Part shown: positions 15,774-24,660 of the stretch, piece by piece
How positions within the stretch are numbered: the first letter of the stretch is position 1
Layout of the letters: each line of letters begins with the position of its first letter
Assembly (NCBI RefSeq): GCF_020400585.1
Contig: NZ_JAINVF010000032.1
Span: 1 to 64,000, forward strand
DNA: 64,000 nt
Direction of reading: 5' to 3'
From: Streptomyces sp. NK08204
GTDB taxonomy: Bacteria; Actinomycetota; Actinomycetes; Streptomycetales; Streptomycetaceae
The notes under the pieces: model-generated
Databases searched by the model: none
What the model was told of the DNA's origin: nothing
Seen by the model: the letters and a program-made list of their open reading frames with translations, nothing else
Position numbers and translations under genes: made by a program

Positions 15774-17267
15774 GTGCACCGCAGAATCTTTGTGCCGGGC
15801 GCACTCGCGGCGGCCTCCCTCCTGCTGGCGATCCCGGCATCGGCCGCGAGCTACGTCCCCGGCGCACCGGGCATCGGTGACCCCTACTACCCGTACTACG
15901 GAAACGGCGGCTACGACGTCTCCCACTACGACCTGAGACTGCGTTACCAGCCGCAGACGGACCAGCTGGAGGGTACGGCGACGATCCTGGCGAAGACCAC
16001 CGAGGACCTGTCCAGTTTCGACCTCGACTTCCTGCTGGACGTGAACGAGGTGCGGGTCAACGGCACCAGGGCCTCCTTCGCCACCTCGGGCGAGCACGAA
16101 CTCGTGGTCAGACCGAGGACACCGCTTGCCAAGGGCCAGTCGATCACCGTGGTGGTCCGCTACAGCGGGGTACCGTCCACGAAGAGCGCGTACGGCTTCA
16201 CCACCTGGCACCGCACGCCGGACGGGGCGGTCGCCGCCGACGAGCCCGAGGCCGCATGGTGGTGGTTCCCGAGCAACGACCATCCGAGCGACAAGGCCAC
16301 CTACGACGTGTCCGTGGCCGTGCCCGACGGCACCCAGGCCATCTCCAACGGCACCCTGCAGTCGACCAGTTCGCGGCTGGGCTGGACCCGCTACAACTGG
16401 CGGCAGAACAAGCCGCAGGCGACCTATCTGGCCACCCTCGCGGTCGGCAGGTTCGACATCACCACCGGCACCTCGGAGGGCGGGGTACCGATCGTCAACG
16501 CCTACAGCCAGGACCTCGGCGACAACGACGGGGCCGCGCGGGCGAGCGTGGAGCGCAGCGGGGAGATCGTGGACTGGCTGAGCGGCTACTTCGGGCCGTA
16601 TCCGTTCAGCACGGCCGGCGGGTACGTCCCGAACACCACCACCAGGTACGCGCTGGAGACGCAGACCCGCGTCTACTACAGCCCGCGGCAGTTCGCGAAC
16701 GGCGCCAACACCTCGGTGGTCGTGCACGAGCTGGCCCACCAGTGGTACGGCGACGACGTGTCGCTCAAGGGCTGGAAGGACATCTGGATCAACGAGGGCT
16801 TCGCGCGGTACGCGCAGTGGCTGTGGTCGGAACACGAGGGTGAGGGCACCACGCAGGAACTCGCCGACTACGTGTACGCCTCGCATCCGGCCGACGATCC
16901 GTTCTGGACGGTCAAGCCGGGTGACCCGGGCCCGGACGACCAGTTCGACCTCGCCGTCTACGACCGGGGCGCGCTCGCCGTCCAGGCGCTGCGCAACGAG
17001 GTCGGCGACGACGCGTTCTTCGCCATCCTGAAGGGCTGGCCGAAGGAGCACGCGTACGGCAACGCGTCGGTGGCCGACTTCCAGGCGTACGCCGAGCAGG
17101 TCTCCGGCAGGTCACTGTCCGCGCTGTTCGACACCTGGCTGTTCCAGCCGTCGAAGCCGGCCGCGCCCGCGGCACGCGCGGCGTCCCTCGCGACGACGGG
17201 TACCGCCGTCGCGCGGCCGAAGTCGTGGAAGAAGATCGAGGCGACGAACGACATCCACGGGCACTGA
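15774..17267 (+). CDS. Secreted M1 family zinc aminopeptidase
   Basis: 497 aa. The signal peptide is RRIFVPG, a hydrophobic core and IPASAAS. The zinc site is HELAHQWYG (HExxH), with the third ligand Glu 19 residues downstream in INEGFARY. The usual GAMEN exopeptidase motif reads ALETQTR, a variant seen in short bacterial M1 proteins. The family removes N-terminal residues from peptides. GTG 15774 was chosen because TTGGAG lies seven bases before it and the signal peptide follows directly. The protein ends in an Ala-rich then basic tail without a cell-wall sorting signal. Divergent from the S15 peptidase. Confidence 0.88.
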   Translation: MHRRIFVPGALAAASLLLAIPASAASYVPGAPGIGDPYYPYYGNGGYDVSHYDLRLRYQPQTDQLEGTATILAKTTEDLSSFDLDFLLDVNEVRVNGTRASFATSGEHELVVRPRTPLAKGQSITVVVRYSGVPSTKSAYGFTTWHRTPDGAVAADEPEAAWWWFPSNDHPSDKATYDVSVAVPDGTQAISNGTLQSTSSRLGWTRYNWRQNKPQATYLATLAVGRFDITTGTSEGGVPIVNAYSQDLGDNDGAARASVERSGEIVDWLSGYFGPYPFSTAGGYVPNTTTRYALETQTRVYYSPRQFANGANTSVVVHELAHQWYGDDVSLKGWKDIWINEGFARYAQWLWSEHEGEGTTQELADYVYASHPADDPFWTVKPGDPGPDDQFDLAVYDRGALAVQALRNEVGDDAFFAILKGWPKEHAYGNASVADFQAYAEQVSGRSLSALFDTWLFQPSKPAAPAARAASLATTGTAVARPKSWKKIEATNDIHGH

Positions 17268-17279
17268 GCCCGGGACGCC

Positions 17280-18197
17280 TCACCGACGCGGCTCGGCCGC
17301 CCGCTCGAGCAGTTCGTCCCGGCCTATCGCGTCCGCGCGGGTGGCCGGGACCGTGCAGGCGTACGCCCCCGCGATCGCGCCGTACAGGGCGCACCGCGCG
17401 GGCGGCTCGCCGCTGAGGCGACCGTAGAGGAACCCGGCGGCGAAGGCGTCGCCCGCGCCGTTGGAGTCGACCACCGGCGCGGGCGGGGCCACCGCCGGTA
17501 TCCGGGTCAGCTCGCCGCCGGCCAGCAGATACGCGCCTTCGGCACCGGCGGTCGCGACGACGGCCTCGGCCCGGCCCCGCTCCGCGATGTGCCGCAGGGT
17601 GCGCTCCGGGTCGGTGAGGGCGGCGGCGGAGAGGAAGACGACGTCCGCCGCGTAGGCGAACGGCTCGTGGTACGGGTTCTCTCCGTCCCAGTCGTGCAGG
17701 TCGGTGGAGAGCGGGACGCCCGTCCCCGCGAGTACCGCAAGGGCGTGGGCGCCGGGCTGGGTGATGGTCAGGTGCACATGGCGGCCGGCGGTAGCCAGCC
17801 GGCGCAGGGTCTCCTCGGGGAAGCGGTCCTCGGGACGGGCGCGGCTGGTGTCGTACAGGGACAGCCGGCGTCCGTCCGGGCCGACGAGGTTGACCGCGCG
17901 CTTGGTCCCGGCGGGCTGCGGGAGCGCGGTGAGCCCGATGCCGTGCTCGCGGTGCAGGGCACGGACCAGGTCGCCCTCGGGGTCGTCGCCGAGCAGGTCG
18001 AGGTGGTGGGTGCGCAGGCCGAGGGCGGCCAGGCCCAGCGCGACGAAGTCACCGGTCTGCCCGGCCCGGGTACGGATCCCGGAGTCGATCATGTAACTGT
18101 CCGCGTACGGCAGCGGCAGCTCGGGCACCTGGACGATCGTGTCCACTCCGGCGCCGCCCACCACCAGGACGTCGATCGCTCCGCTGCGTGGGGTCAT
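17280..18197 (-). CDS. PfkB-family carbohydrate kinase (ribokinase-like)
   Basis: 305 aa. PfkB fold: start VLVVGGAGVDTIVQVPELP, first signature region TRAGQTGDFVALGLAALG, and C-terminal signature VVDSNGAGDAFAAGF, where the Asp of GAGD is the catalytic base. The family phosphorylates ribose, fructose, adenosine or related sugars. Start ATG 18197 overlaps the stop of the macrodomain gene by four bases (ATGA), so the kinase is probably translated by coupling from it. The pairing with an ADP-ribose-type macrodomain makes ribose or ADP-ribose-derived sugars attractive substrates, but this is inference. Tail-to-tail with the M1 peptidase gene. Confidence 0.88.
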   Translation of the reverse strand: MTPRSGAIDVLVVGGAGVDTIVQVPELPLPYADSYMIDSGIRTRAGQTGDFVALGLAALGLRTHHLDLLGDDPEGDLVRALHREHGIGLTALPQPAGTKRAVNLVGPDGRRLSLYDTSRARPEDRFPEETLRRLATAGRHVHLTITQPGAHALAVLAGTGVPLSTDLHDWDGENPYHEPFAYAADVVFLSAAALTDPERTLRHIAERGRAEAVVATAGAEGAYLLAGGELTRIPAVAPPAPVVDSNGAGDAFAAGFLYGRLSGEPPARCALYGAIAGAYACTVPATRADAIGRDELLERAAEPRR

Positions 18198-18685
18198 CCC
18201 CCGCCCTCCCCGTGGTCGTACACCGTCACCGAGATCCCGCGCTTCACCAGCCGTTCGGTGACGAGCGGCTCCACGCGGGACCACCTGCCGCCCGCCAGAC
18301 CGCAGCCTATGCGGGGCATGTGCACGGACGCGCCGAGTTCCACCACTTCGTCGGCGAGGCGGGCGAGCGCGGAGTCGATCGCCTCGTAGCGGACGGGTGC
18401 GCCGCTGCTGCGCGCCCTGCGGATGCCGCGCTGGCCGATCATGTTGGCCACCCACACGTCCGGGGCTACCTTGACGAGCCGGACCGCGCCCAGACCGAAG
18501 TCGTTCTTCGCGCGGTCGCGGTGCCAGGCGCGATAGGCCGCCTCGGGCTCCGGCCAGCGTCGCGAGACCGCCTGGACGAAGCCCCTCCCCCAGCCGCCGA
18601 TGTCGTTGCAGAGATGCGCGATCACCTTGGCGCCCTTGACGGACGGAACGGTGGCGTCACCCCGGACATACGTGATCTCCGACAT
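18194..18685 (-). CDS. Macrodomain protein (ADP-ribose-binding, Poa1/TARG1-like)
   Basis: 163 aa, a stand-alone macro domain. Recognisable parts: start YVRGDAT, the ligand loop HLCNDIGGWGRGFVQAV, the segment VWVANMIGQRG, and the second loop MPRIGCGLAGGRW. This layout matches the Poa1p/ALC1/TARG1-like branch, which hydrolyses ADP-ribose 1''-phosphate or removes ADP-ribose from glutamate or nucleic acid. The residue after GLAGG is Arg, where relatives I recall often have Asp, so activity may differ. ATG 18685 follows a TACGGT-like box closely. The next gene, a PfkB kinase, overlaps by ATGA. A 15-base palindrome lies just upstream. Confidence 0.87.
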   Translation of the reverse strand: MSEITYVRGDATVPSVKGAKVIAHLCNDIGGWGRGFVQAVSRRWPEPEAAYRAWHRDRAKNDFGLGAVRLVKVAPDVWVANMIGQRGIRRARSSGAPVRYEAIDSALARLADEVVELGASVHMPRIGCGLAGGRWSRVEPLVTERLVKRGISVTVYDHGEGGG

Positions 18686-18703
18686 GACGCCACCGTAGGC
18701 GAT

Positions 18704-18718
18704 GCCACTGACAGTGGC
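18704..18718. promoter_or_regulatory. Palindrome GCCACTG-A-CAGTGGC upstream of macrodomain gene
   Basis: Perfect seven-base arms around one central base, 19 bases before the macrodomain start and ten bases after the permease stop on the same strand. It could be an operator of the macrodomain-kinase pair, or part of a weak end signal for the permease; the one-base loop argues for an operator rather than a hairpin. Confidence 0.5.
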
Positions 18719-18727
18719 GCTGAGCTG

Positions 18728-20194
18728 CTACTTCGTCAGCTGGGACAGTTCCTCTTCGGTGCCGCGGTTCACCCGGCGGCGCACACCGAACCAGCCGGCG
18801 ACCAGCAGCGCGGCGATCGCCGGGATCAGCAGGATGGTCTTGCGGCCGACCTCGGGGTCGTTCCACATCATGCCGAGGCAGACCAGCAGGAAGGTGATCG
18901 TGGCGATCTCCGTGACCGGGCTGCCCTTCAGGCGGAAGTGCGGCCGGGTGGCCAGCCCGGCGCGGGCCCGCCGGACGAAGATCATGTGGCAGAGCATGAT
19001 GATCACCCAGGTGCTGATGATGCCGAGGGAGGCGATGTTCAGCACGATCTCGAAGGCCTGGCCGGGCATCAGGTAGTTCAGGCCGACGCCGAGCACGCAG
19101 ACCGCACAGGTCAGCAGGATGCCGCCGTAGGGGACCTGGCTGCGGTTCATGCGGGCGGTGAACTTCGGGGCGGAGCCCGCCATGGCCATCGAGCGCAGGA
19201 TGCGGCCGGTGGAGTACAGACCGGAGTTCAGCGAGGACATCGCGGCGGTCAGCACGACCAGGTTCATCACGTCACCGGCCGCCGGTACGCCGATCTTCGA
19301 CAGGACCGTCACGAACGGGCTCTCGTCGGCGGAGTACACGGAACCCGGCAGCAGCAGGGCGAGCAGCACGACCGAGCCGACGTAGAACAGGCCCACGCGC
19401 CACATGATCGAGTTCACCGCGCGCGGGACGACCTTCTCCGGCTCGGCGGTCTCGCCGGCGGCGACGCCGACCAGCTCCAGCGCGGCGTACGCGAAGATCA
19501 CGCCCTGCATGACCAGGACGACCGGCATCAAGCCGTGCGGGAAGACGCCGCCATGGTCGGTGATCAGGTTGAGGCCCGGGGTGTGGCCGCCGACCTTGTG
19601 CTGGGTGGCGAGCAGGAAGACGCCGATCAGCATGAAGCCGACGATCGTGGCGACCTTGACGATCGCGAACCAGAACTCCAGCTCACCGAAGATCTTCACC
19701 GAGATCAGGTTCACGGCGAGGACCACCGCGAGGGCGATCAGCGCGAGCACCCACTGGGGGATGCTCGTGAACATGCTCCAGTAGTGCGTGTAGAGCGCGA
19801 TCGCGGTGATGTCGGCGATACCGGTCGTCGACCAGTTCAGGAAGTACATCCAGCCGGCGACGTAGGCGCCCTTCTCCCCCAGGAACTCGCGTGCGTACGA
19901 CACGAAGGAACCGGAGGAGGGCCGGTACAGGACCAGCTCACCGAGGGCCCGGACGACGAAGAAGGCGAAGACGCCGCAGACCAGGTAGGCCAGGGCGAGC
20001 GCCGGTCCCGCGTTGTGCAGCCGGCCGCCGGCTCCCAGCAGGAGGCCGGTGCCGATCGCGCCGCCGATGGCGATCATGTTGATGTGGCGGGCCTTGAGGT
20101 CCTTGCTGTAACCGGCGTCGCCCGCGTCCGCGGGCGACGCGGCCGCCTGGGGAGGTGCTGCGTCTGGTGCCGTCTCCAGGGCGTCCTTGCTCAC
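18728..20194 (-). CDS. ansP: Amino acid permease, L-asparagine type
   Basis: 488 aa with twelve predicted membrane helices (APC superfamily). The N-terminal signature KARHINMIAIGGAIGTGLLLG and the segment RPSSGSFVSYAREFLGEKGA closely match what I remember of AnsP-type asparagine permeases. GTG 20194 is chosen over an upstream in-frame start because AGGAAAG precedes it and the extension is not conserved. The macrodomain-kinase pair lies only 42 bases downstream on the same strand and could be read through from this gene. The divergent MerR-type regulator gene is an obvious candidate controller, though nothing direct shows it. The exact substrate (Asn, GABA or another amino acid) is less certain than the family. 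Confidence 0.83.
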   Translation of the reverse strand: MSKDALETAPDAAPPQAAASPADAGDAGYSKDLKARHINMIAIGGAIGTGLLLGAGGRLHNAGPALALAYLVCGVFAFFVVRALGELVLYRPSSGSFVSYAREFLGEKGAYVAGWMYFLNWSTTGIADITAIALYTHYWSMFTSIPQWVLALIALAVVLAVNLISVKIFGELEFWFAIVKVATIVGFMLIGVFLLATQHKVGGHTPGLNLITDHGGVFPHGLMPVVLVMQGVIFAYAALELVGVAAGETAEPEKVVPRAVNSIMWRVGLFYVGSVVLLALLLPGSVYSADESPFVTVLSKIGVPAAGDVMNLVVLTAAMSSLNSGLYSTGRILRSMAMAGSAPKFTARMNRSQVPYGGILLTCAVCVLGVGLNYLMPGQAFEIVLNIASLGIISTWVIIMLCHMIFVRRARAGLATRPHFRLKGSPVTEIATITFLLVCLGMMWNDPEVGRKTILLIPAIAALLVAGWFGVRRRVNRGTEEELSQLTK

Positions 20195-20405
20195 GGTGGT
20201 ACCACTTTCCTGGTGCGCCCGGACCTCGTGGGCCCGGGTGTCCGTATGTTTTCGGCCCGCACCGTCCTCGTGAGTGCGGCACAGACCGAGCGAGCAGCTT
20301 CCCAGGAAGATCGCCTCGTGGGCGATGACACAGATCACAGAGCGTTACTTCTCACACCGCTCCCGCGGGTTTCACAGCGTTGGTGAGACAGCGATACTGC
20401 TGCAC

Positions 20406-21152
20406 ATGACGACCGAGGCGACGAGCGGGGCGACGACCGCGGCGACGAGCCGGGCCGGGGAGCCGACCCTCACCATCGACGAGCTGGCCGCGCGGGCGGG
20501 CGTCACCGTCCGCACCGTCCGCTTCTACGGCAGCAAGGGGCTTCTCCCGCCGCCGGTGATCGGTCCGCGGCGGGTGGGCCGCTACGGGCCCGGGCATGTG
20601 GCGCGGCTGGCCCTCATCGAGGAGCTGCAGCAGCAGGGCATGACCCTGGCGGCGATCGAGCGGTACCTGCGGCAGCTGCCACCGGACCTCACCCCGCACG
20701 ACCTGGCCATCCACCGCGCGGTGGTCGCGTCCTGGGCGCCGGACGCGCTGGAGACGGTGTCGCGGCGGGAACTGGAGCGCCGGGCGGGACGGCCGCTGCG
20801 CGCCGAGGACATGGAACGGCTGGCGGCGATGAACGTCCTGATACCGGGGGACGGGGACGACGACGTCCGGGTCGACGCCGGGCTGCTGCGCCTCGGTGTC
20901 CAGCTCCTCGGCGCACCGCTGTCGCAGGAGGCGATACTCGCGGCGCGCAACGTGCTCGTCGAGCACTCGCGCGCCGCTGCTCATGAGCTGGCCCAGCTCT
21001 TCCGCGGCGAGGTGGCGGAGCGTGACGCCCGGGACGTGAAGTCCCTGTCGGCGCACATGCACCCCTTGGTGGTGCAGGCGCTGCTGACCACGTTCCAGCG
21101 GTCGCTGCGGGAAGAGCTGAGCGAGCTGCTCACCGGGTCAGGAGCGGGCTGA
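20406..21152 (+). CDS. MerR family transcriptional regulator
   Basis: 248 aa. The MerR winged HTH occupies residues 20-90 (TIDELAARAGVTVRTVRFYGSKGLL, then RYGPGHVARLALIEELQQQG). The C-terminal part, residues 100-245, is helical, without the Cys pattern of metal or redox MerR members, and may bind a small molecule. ATG 20406 has no clear Shine-Dalgarno but a GATACT box lies about ten bases upstream with a TTCACA-like -35 at 16 bases, so a leaderless mRNA is likely. It is divergent from the amino acid permease and overlaps the fadJ-type gene tail-to-tail by 15 bases; it may regulate the permease or fatty-acid genes. Confidence 0.85.
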   Translation: MTTEATSGATTAATSRAGEPTLTIDELAARAGVTVRTVRFYGSKGLLPPPVIGPRRVGRYGPGHVARLALIEELQQQGMTLAAIERYLRQLPPDLTPHDLAIHRAVVASWAPDALETVSRRELERRAGRPLRAEDMERLAAMNVLIPGDGDDDVRVDAGLLRLGVQLLGAPLSQEAILAARNVLVEHSRAAAHELAQLFRGEVAERDARDVKSLSAHMHPLVVQALLTTFQRSLREELSELLTGSGAG

Positions 21153-23321
21153 GTCGCTGAACCGCTCCCCGTTCTCCGCCTTCTCCACCAGCAGCGCGGG
21201 CGGCGTGAACCGCTCGCCGTAGCGCTCGGCGAGTTCCCGCGCGCGTGCCACGAACCCGGGCAGCCCGCCTTCGTAGCCGTTGATGTACTGCAGCACACCG
21301 CCGGTCCAGCCGGGGAAGCCGATGCCGAGGACGGAGCCGATGTTGGCGTCGGCGACGGAGGTCAGGACGCCCTCTTCGAGGAGGCGGACGGTGTCGAGCG
21401 CCTCGGCGAAGAGCATCCGCTCCTGCATGTCCCGGAACGGGATCCGGTACCCGGGCTTCGTGAAGTGCTCGCGCAGCCCCGGCCACAGCCCGGCCCGCTT
21501 GCCGTCCGCCGCGTAGTCGTAGAAGCCGGCGCCGCCGCTGCGGCCGGTGCGGCCGAACTCGTCGACCATGCGGTCGATGACCGCCTCCGCCGGGTGCGCG
21601 GTCCAGGTGCCGCCCGCCTCTTCCACGGCCCGCCGCGTCTCGCTGCGGATCTTGCGCGGGAGAGTGAGGGTCAGCTCGTCCATGAGGGAGAGGACCTTCG
21701 CCGGGTAGCCGGCCTGGGCGGCGGCCTGCTCCACGGAGGCCGGTTCGACGCCCTCGCCGACCATGGCGACGCCCTCGTTGATGAAGTGGCCGATGACCCG
21801 GGAGGTGAAGAAGCCACGCGAGTCGTTGACCACGATCGGCGTCTTGTTGATCTGCCGGACCAGGTCGAAGGCGCGCGCGAGGGCCTCCTCGCCGGTGCGC
21901 TCGCCCTTGATGATCTCGACCAGGGGCATCTTGTCGACGGGCGAGAAGAAGTGCAGCCCGATGAAGGCGGCCTGGCGTTCCACGCCCTCGGCGAGCGTGG
22001 TGATGGGGAGCGTGGAGGTGTTCGAGCACAGCAGCGCGTCGGGAGCGACGACGGACTCGATCTCCTGGAAGACCTTGTGCTTGAGCGTGGTGTCCTCGAA
22101 GACGGCCTCGATCACCGCGTCGCAGCCCGCGAGGTCGGCCACGTCGGCGGTCGGCGTGATGCGGGCGAGCAGCGCATCGGCCTTCTCCTGGGTGGTGCGG
22201 CCCCTGGCGACGGCCTTGGCGCACAGCTTCTCGGAGTAGCCCCTGCCCTTGACGGCGGCCTCCAGGGACACGTCCTTGAGGACGACGTCGATGCCCGCGC
22301 GGGCGCAGGCGTAGGCGATGCCCGCGCCCATCATGCCGGCGCCGAGCACGGCGACCTTGCGGACCTGGTGGGGCTCGATGCCCTTCGGCCGGTTGGCGCC
22401 GGAGTTGACGGCCTGGAGGTCGAAGAAGAACGCCTGGATCATGTTCTTCGAGGTCTGCCCGGCGGCCAGCTCCACGAAGTAGCGGGCCTCGATGACCTGG
22501 GCGGTCTCGAAGTCGACCTGGGCGCCCTCGACGGCGGCGGCGAGGATGTTGCGCGGCGCCGGGTAGGGGGCGCCGTTCGTCTGCTTGCGCAGGGTGGCCG
22601 GGAAGGCGGGCAGGTTGGCGGCGAACTTCGGGTTGGCCGGGGTGCCGCCGGGGATCTTGTAGCCGGGCTTGTCCCAGGGCTGCTGCGACTCGGGGTTGGC
22701 GTCGATGAAGGCACGTGCCTTGGCGAGCATCTCCTCGGGCGTGGCGGCGACCTCGTGGACGAGGCCGTTGTCCTGGGCTCGCCGGGCGTTGTACTGCGTG
22801 CCCTGCAGGAGCACCTTCAGCAGGGCGTCGGCGATGCCCAGCAGCCGTACGGTGCGGACGACTCCGCCGCCGCCGGGGAGCAGGCCGAGGGTGACCTCGG
22901 GGCAGCCGATCTTGGTGCCGGAGGTGTCGAGGGCGATGCGGTGGTGGCAGGCGAGGGCCAGTTCGAAGCCGCCGCCGAGGGCCGCGCCGTTGATCGCGGC
23001 GACGACCGGCTTGCCGAGGGTCTCGATGCGGCGCAGGTTGCGCTTGATGGCGAGGCCGCCGTCGAACAGCTCCTGGGCGGTCTCGGGGGTGACCCGGATC
23101 AGGTCGCGCAGGTCGCCGCCCGCGAAGAAGGTCTTCTTCGCGGAGGTGAAGATGATGCCGCGGATCGCGTCCTGCTCCGCCTCGAGGCGGTCGGTGATCG
23201 CTGCGAGGGAGTCGCGGAACGCCTGGTTCATGGTGTTCGCGGACTGGTTCGGGTCGTCCAGGACGAGGGTGACGACACCGGTGTCGTCCTGCTCCCAGCG
23301 GATGGTGGTGCTCTCGGTCAT
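21138..23321 (-). CDS. Multifunctional fatty-acid oxidation enzyme, enoyl-CoA hydratase / 3-hydroxyacyl-CoA dehydrogenase
   Basis: 727 aa, FadB/FadJ architecture. Residues 1-200 are crotonase with both catalytic Glu present (GGGFELALAC and GCPEVTLGLLP). From about residue 325 the NAD-binding dehydrogenase starts (VLGAGMMGAGIAYACARAG), with the catalytic His in HFFSPVDKMPLVEII; two C-terminal helical dehydrogenase domains follow. It performs hydration and oxidation in the beta-oxidation cycle. ATG 23321 has GGAG eight bases upstream. The thiolase gene ends 47 bases upstream on the same strand, so the two form a fadA-fadB-type operon. It overlaps the convergent MerR gene by 15 bases. Confidence 0.93.
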   Translation of the reverse strand: MTESTTIRWEQDDTGVVTLVLDDPNQSANTMNQAFRDSLAAITDRLEAEQDAIRGIIFTSAKKTFFAGGDLRDLIRVTPETAQELFDGGLAIKRNLRRIETLGKPVVAAINGAALGGGFELALACHHRIALDTSGTKIGCPEVTLGLLPGGGGVVRTVRLLGIADALLKVLLQGTQYNARRAQDNGLVHEVAATPEEMLAKARAFIDANPESQQPWDKPGYKIPGGTPANPKFAANLPAFPATLRKQTNGAPYPAPRNILAAAVEGAQVDFETAQVIEARYFVELAAGQTSKNMIQAFFFDLQAVNSGANRPKGIEPHQVRKVAVLGAGMMGAGIAYACARAGIDVVLKDVSLEAAVKGRGYSEKLCAKAVARGRTTQEKADALLARITPTADVADLAGCDAVIEAVFEDTTLKHKVFQEIESVVAPDALLCSNTSTLPITTLAEGVERQAAFIGLHFFSPVDKMPLVEIIKGERTGEEALARAFDLVRQINKTPIVVNDSRGFFTSRVIGHFINEGVAMVGEGVEPASVEQAAAQAGYPAKVLSLMDELTLTLPRKIRSETRRAVEEAGGTWTAHPAEAVIDRMVDEFGRTGRSGGAGFYDYAADGKRAGLWPGLREHFTKPGYRIPFRDMQERMLFAEALDTVRLLEEGVLTSVADANIGSVLGIGFPGWTGGVLQYINGYEGGLPGFVARARELAERYGERFTPPALLVEKAENGERFSDSARS

Positions 23322-23368
23322 GTCTTCGTCTCCGTTGAAGGTGAAAGTCTCGTGGCTCCGCGGGGAGT

Positions 23369-24583
23369 TCAGATGCGCTCGACGATGGTGGCGATGCCCA
23401 TGCCACCGCCCACGCAGAGGGTGGCCAGGCCGTAGCGCTTGTCCTGGCGTTCCAGCTCGTCGATGAGCGAGCCGAGGATCATCGCACCGGTGGCGCCGAG
23501 CGGGTGACCGAGGGCGATGGCGCCGCCGTTGACGTTGACCTTGTCCAGGCCGATGCCCATGTCCTTGACGAAGCGCAGCACGACGGCGGCGAACGCCTCG
23601 TTGATCTCGACCAGGTCGATGTCGTCGATGGTCAGCCCGGCCTTGGCGAGGGCCTTGCGGGTGGCGGGGGCGGGACCGGTGAGCATGATGGTGGGCTCGG
23701 ATCCGGAGACGGCGGCGGAGACGATCCGCGCGCGCGGGGTGAGGCCGTAGCGCTCGCCGACCTCCCTGGAGCCGATCGCGACCAGCGAGGCGCCGTCCAC
23801 GATGCCGGAGGAGTTGCCCGCGTGGTGGACGTGGTCGATCTTCTCCACCCAGTGGTACTCCTGCAGCGCCACGGCGTCGAAGCCGCCCAGTTCGCCGATG
23901 TCCGCGAAGGACGGCTTCAGCTTGGCGAGGGAGTCGGCCGTGGTGCCGGGGCGCAGGTGCTCGTCGTGGTCGAGGACGACCAGGCCGCTGCGGTCCTTGA
24001 CGGGGACCACGGAGCGGTCGAAGCGGCCCTCCTTCCAGGCGGTCGCGGCGCGTTCCTGGGACAGGGCCGCGTACTCGTCCACGTCCCGGCGGGTGAAGCC
24101 CTCGATGGTGGCGATCAGGTCGGCTCCGATGCCCTGGGGCACGAAGTTGACGGCGAGGTTCGTCATCGGGTCGTTGAACCAGGCGCCGCCGTCGGAGGCC
24201 ATCGGTACGCGGGACATCGACTCCACGCCGCCGGCCAGCACCAGGTCCTCCCAGCCCGAACGGACCTTGGCGGCAGCCAGGTTGACGGCCTCCAGGCCGG
24301 AGGCGCAGAAGCGGTTCTCCTGGACGCCGGCGACCGTGTCGGGCAGGCCCGCGGCGATCGCGGCGATCCGGGCGATGTCGGAGCCCTGGTCACCGACCGG
24401 GCCGACGACGCCGAGCACGATGTCGTCGATCGCGGCCGGGTCCAGGCCCGGGAAGCGGCTGCGGATCTCGTGGATGAGGCCGACGACCAGGTCGATGGGC
24501 TTCGTGCCGTGCAGGGCGCCGTTCGCCTTGCCGCGGCCGCGCGGGGTGCGGATCGCGTCGTACACGTACGCTTCGGTGCTCAC
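23369..24583 (-). CDS. Acetyl-CoA acyltransferase (thiolase, FadA type)
   Basis: 404 aa, normal for thiolases. The nucleophilic Cys lies in ENRFCASGLEAVN near residue 90, the active-site His in GGAIALGHPLGATGAM, and the general-base Cys in CVGGGMGIA near the C-terminus; NEAFA is also present. It cleaves 3-ketoacyl-CoA in the last step of beta-oxidation. The start is GTG 24583, with GAAAGG eight bases upstream. It is the first gene of a pair with the hydratase/dehydrogenase gene 47 bases downstream. The CoA-transferase gene lies upstream in the same direction, but a 220-base gap that holds degenerate tandem repeats separates them. Confidence 0.93.
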   Translation of the reverse strand: MSTEAYVYDAIRTPRGRGKANGALHGTKPIDLVVGLIHEIRSRFPGLDPAAIDDIVLGVVGPVGDQGSDIARIAAIAAGLPDTVAGVQENRFCASGLEAVNLAAAKVRSGWEDLVLAGGVESMSRVPMASDGGAWFNDPMTNLAVNFVPQGIGADLIATIEGFTRRDVDEYAALSQERAATAWKEGRFDRSVVPVKDRSGLVVLDHDEHLRPGTTADSLAKLKPSFADIGELGGFDAVALQEYHWVEKIDHVHHAGNSSGIVDGASLVAIGSREVGERYGLTPRARIVSAAVSGSEPTIMLTGPAPATRKALAKAGLTIDDIDLVEINEAFAAVVLRFVKDMGIGLDKVNVNGGAIALGHPLGATGAMILGSLIDELERQDKRYGLATLCVGGGMGIATIVERI

Positions 24584-24660
24584 GGTGTGCCTTTCGGGAG
24601 GGTGGGCCGAGCGGGACTCGGTCGTCGAGGGCGGTGGTGCGGGTCGTTCGGGGTCAGGGG

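Noticed and set aside
18188..20386. 730-codon rightward frame opposite macrodomain and permease genes
   Set aside because: Antisense shadow of genes with clear family motifs.
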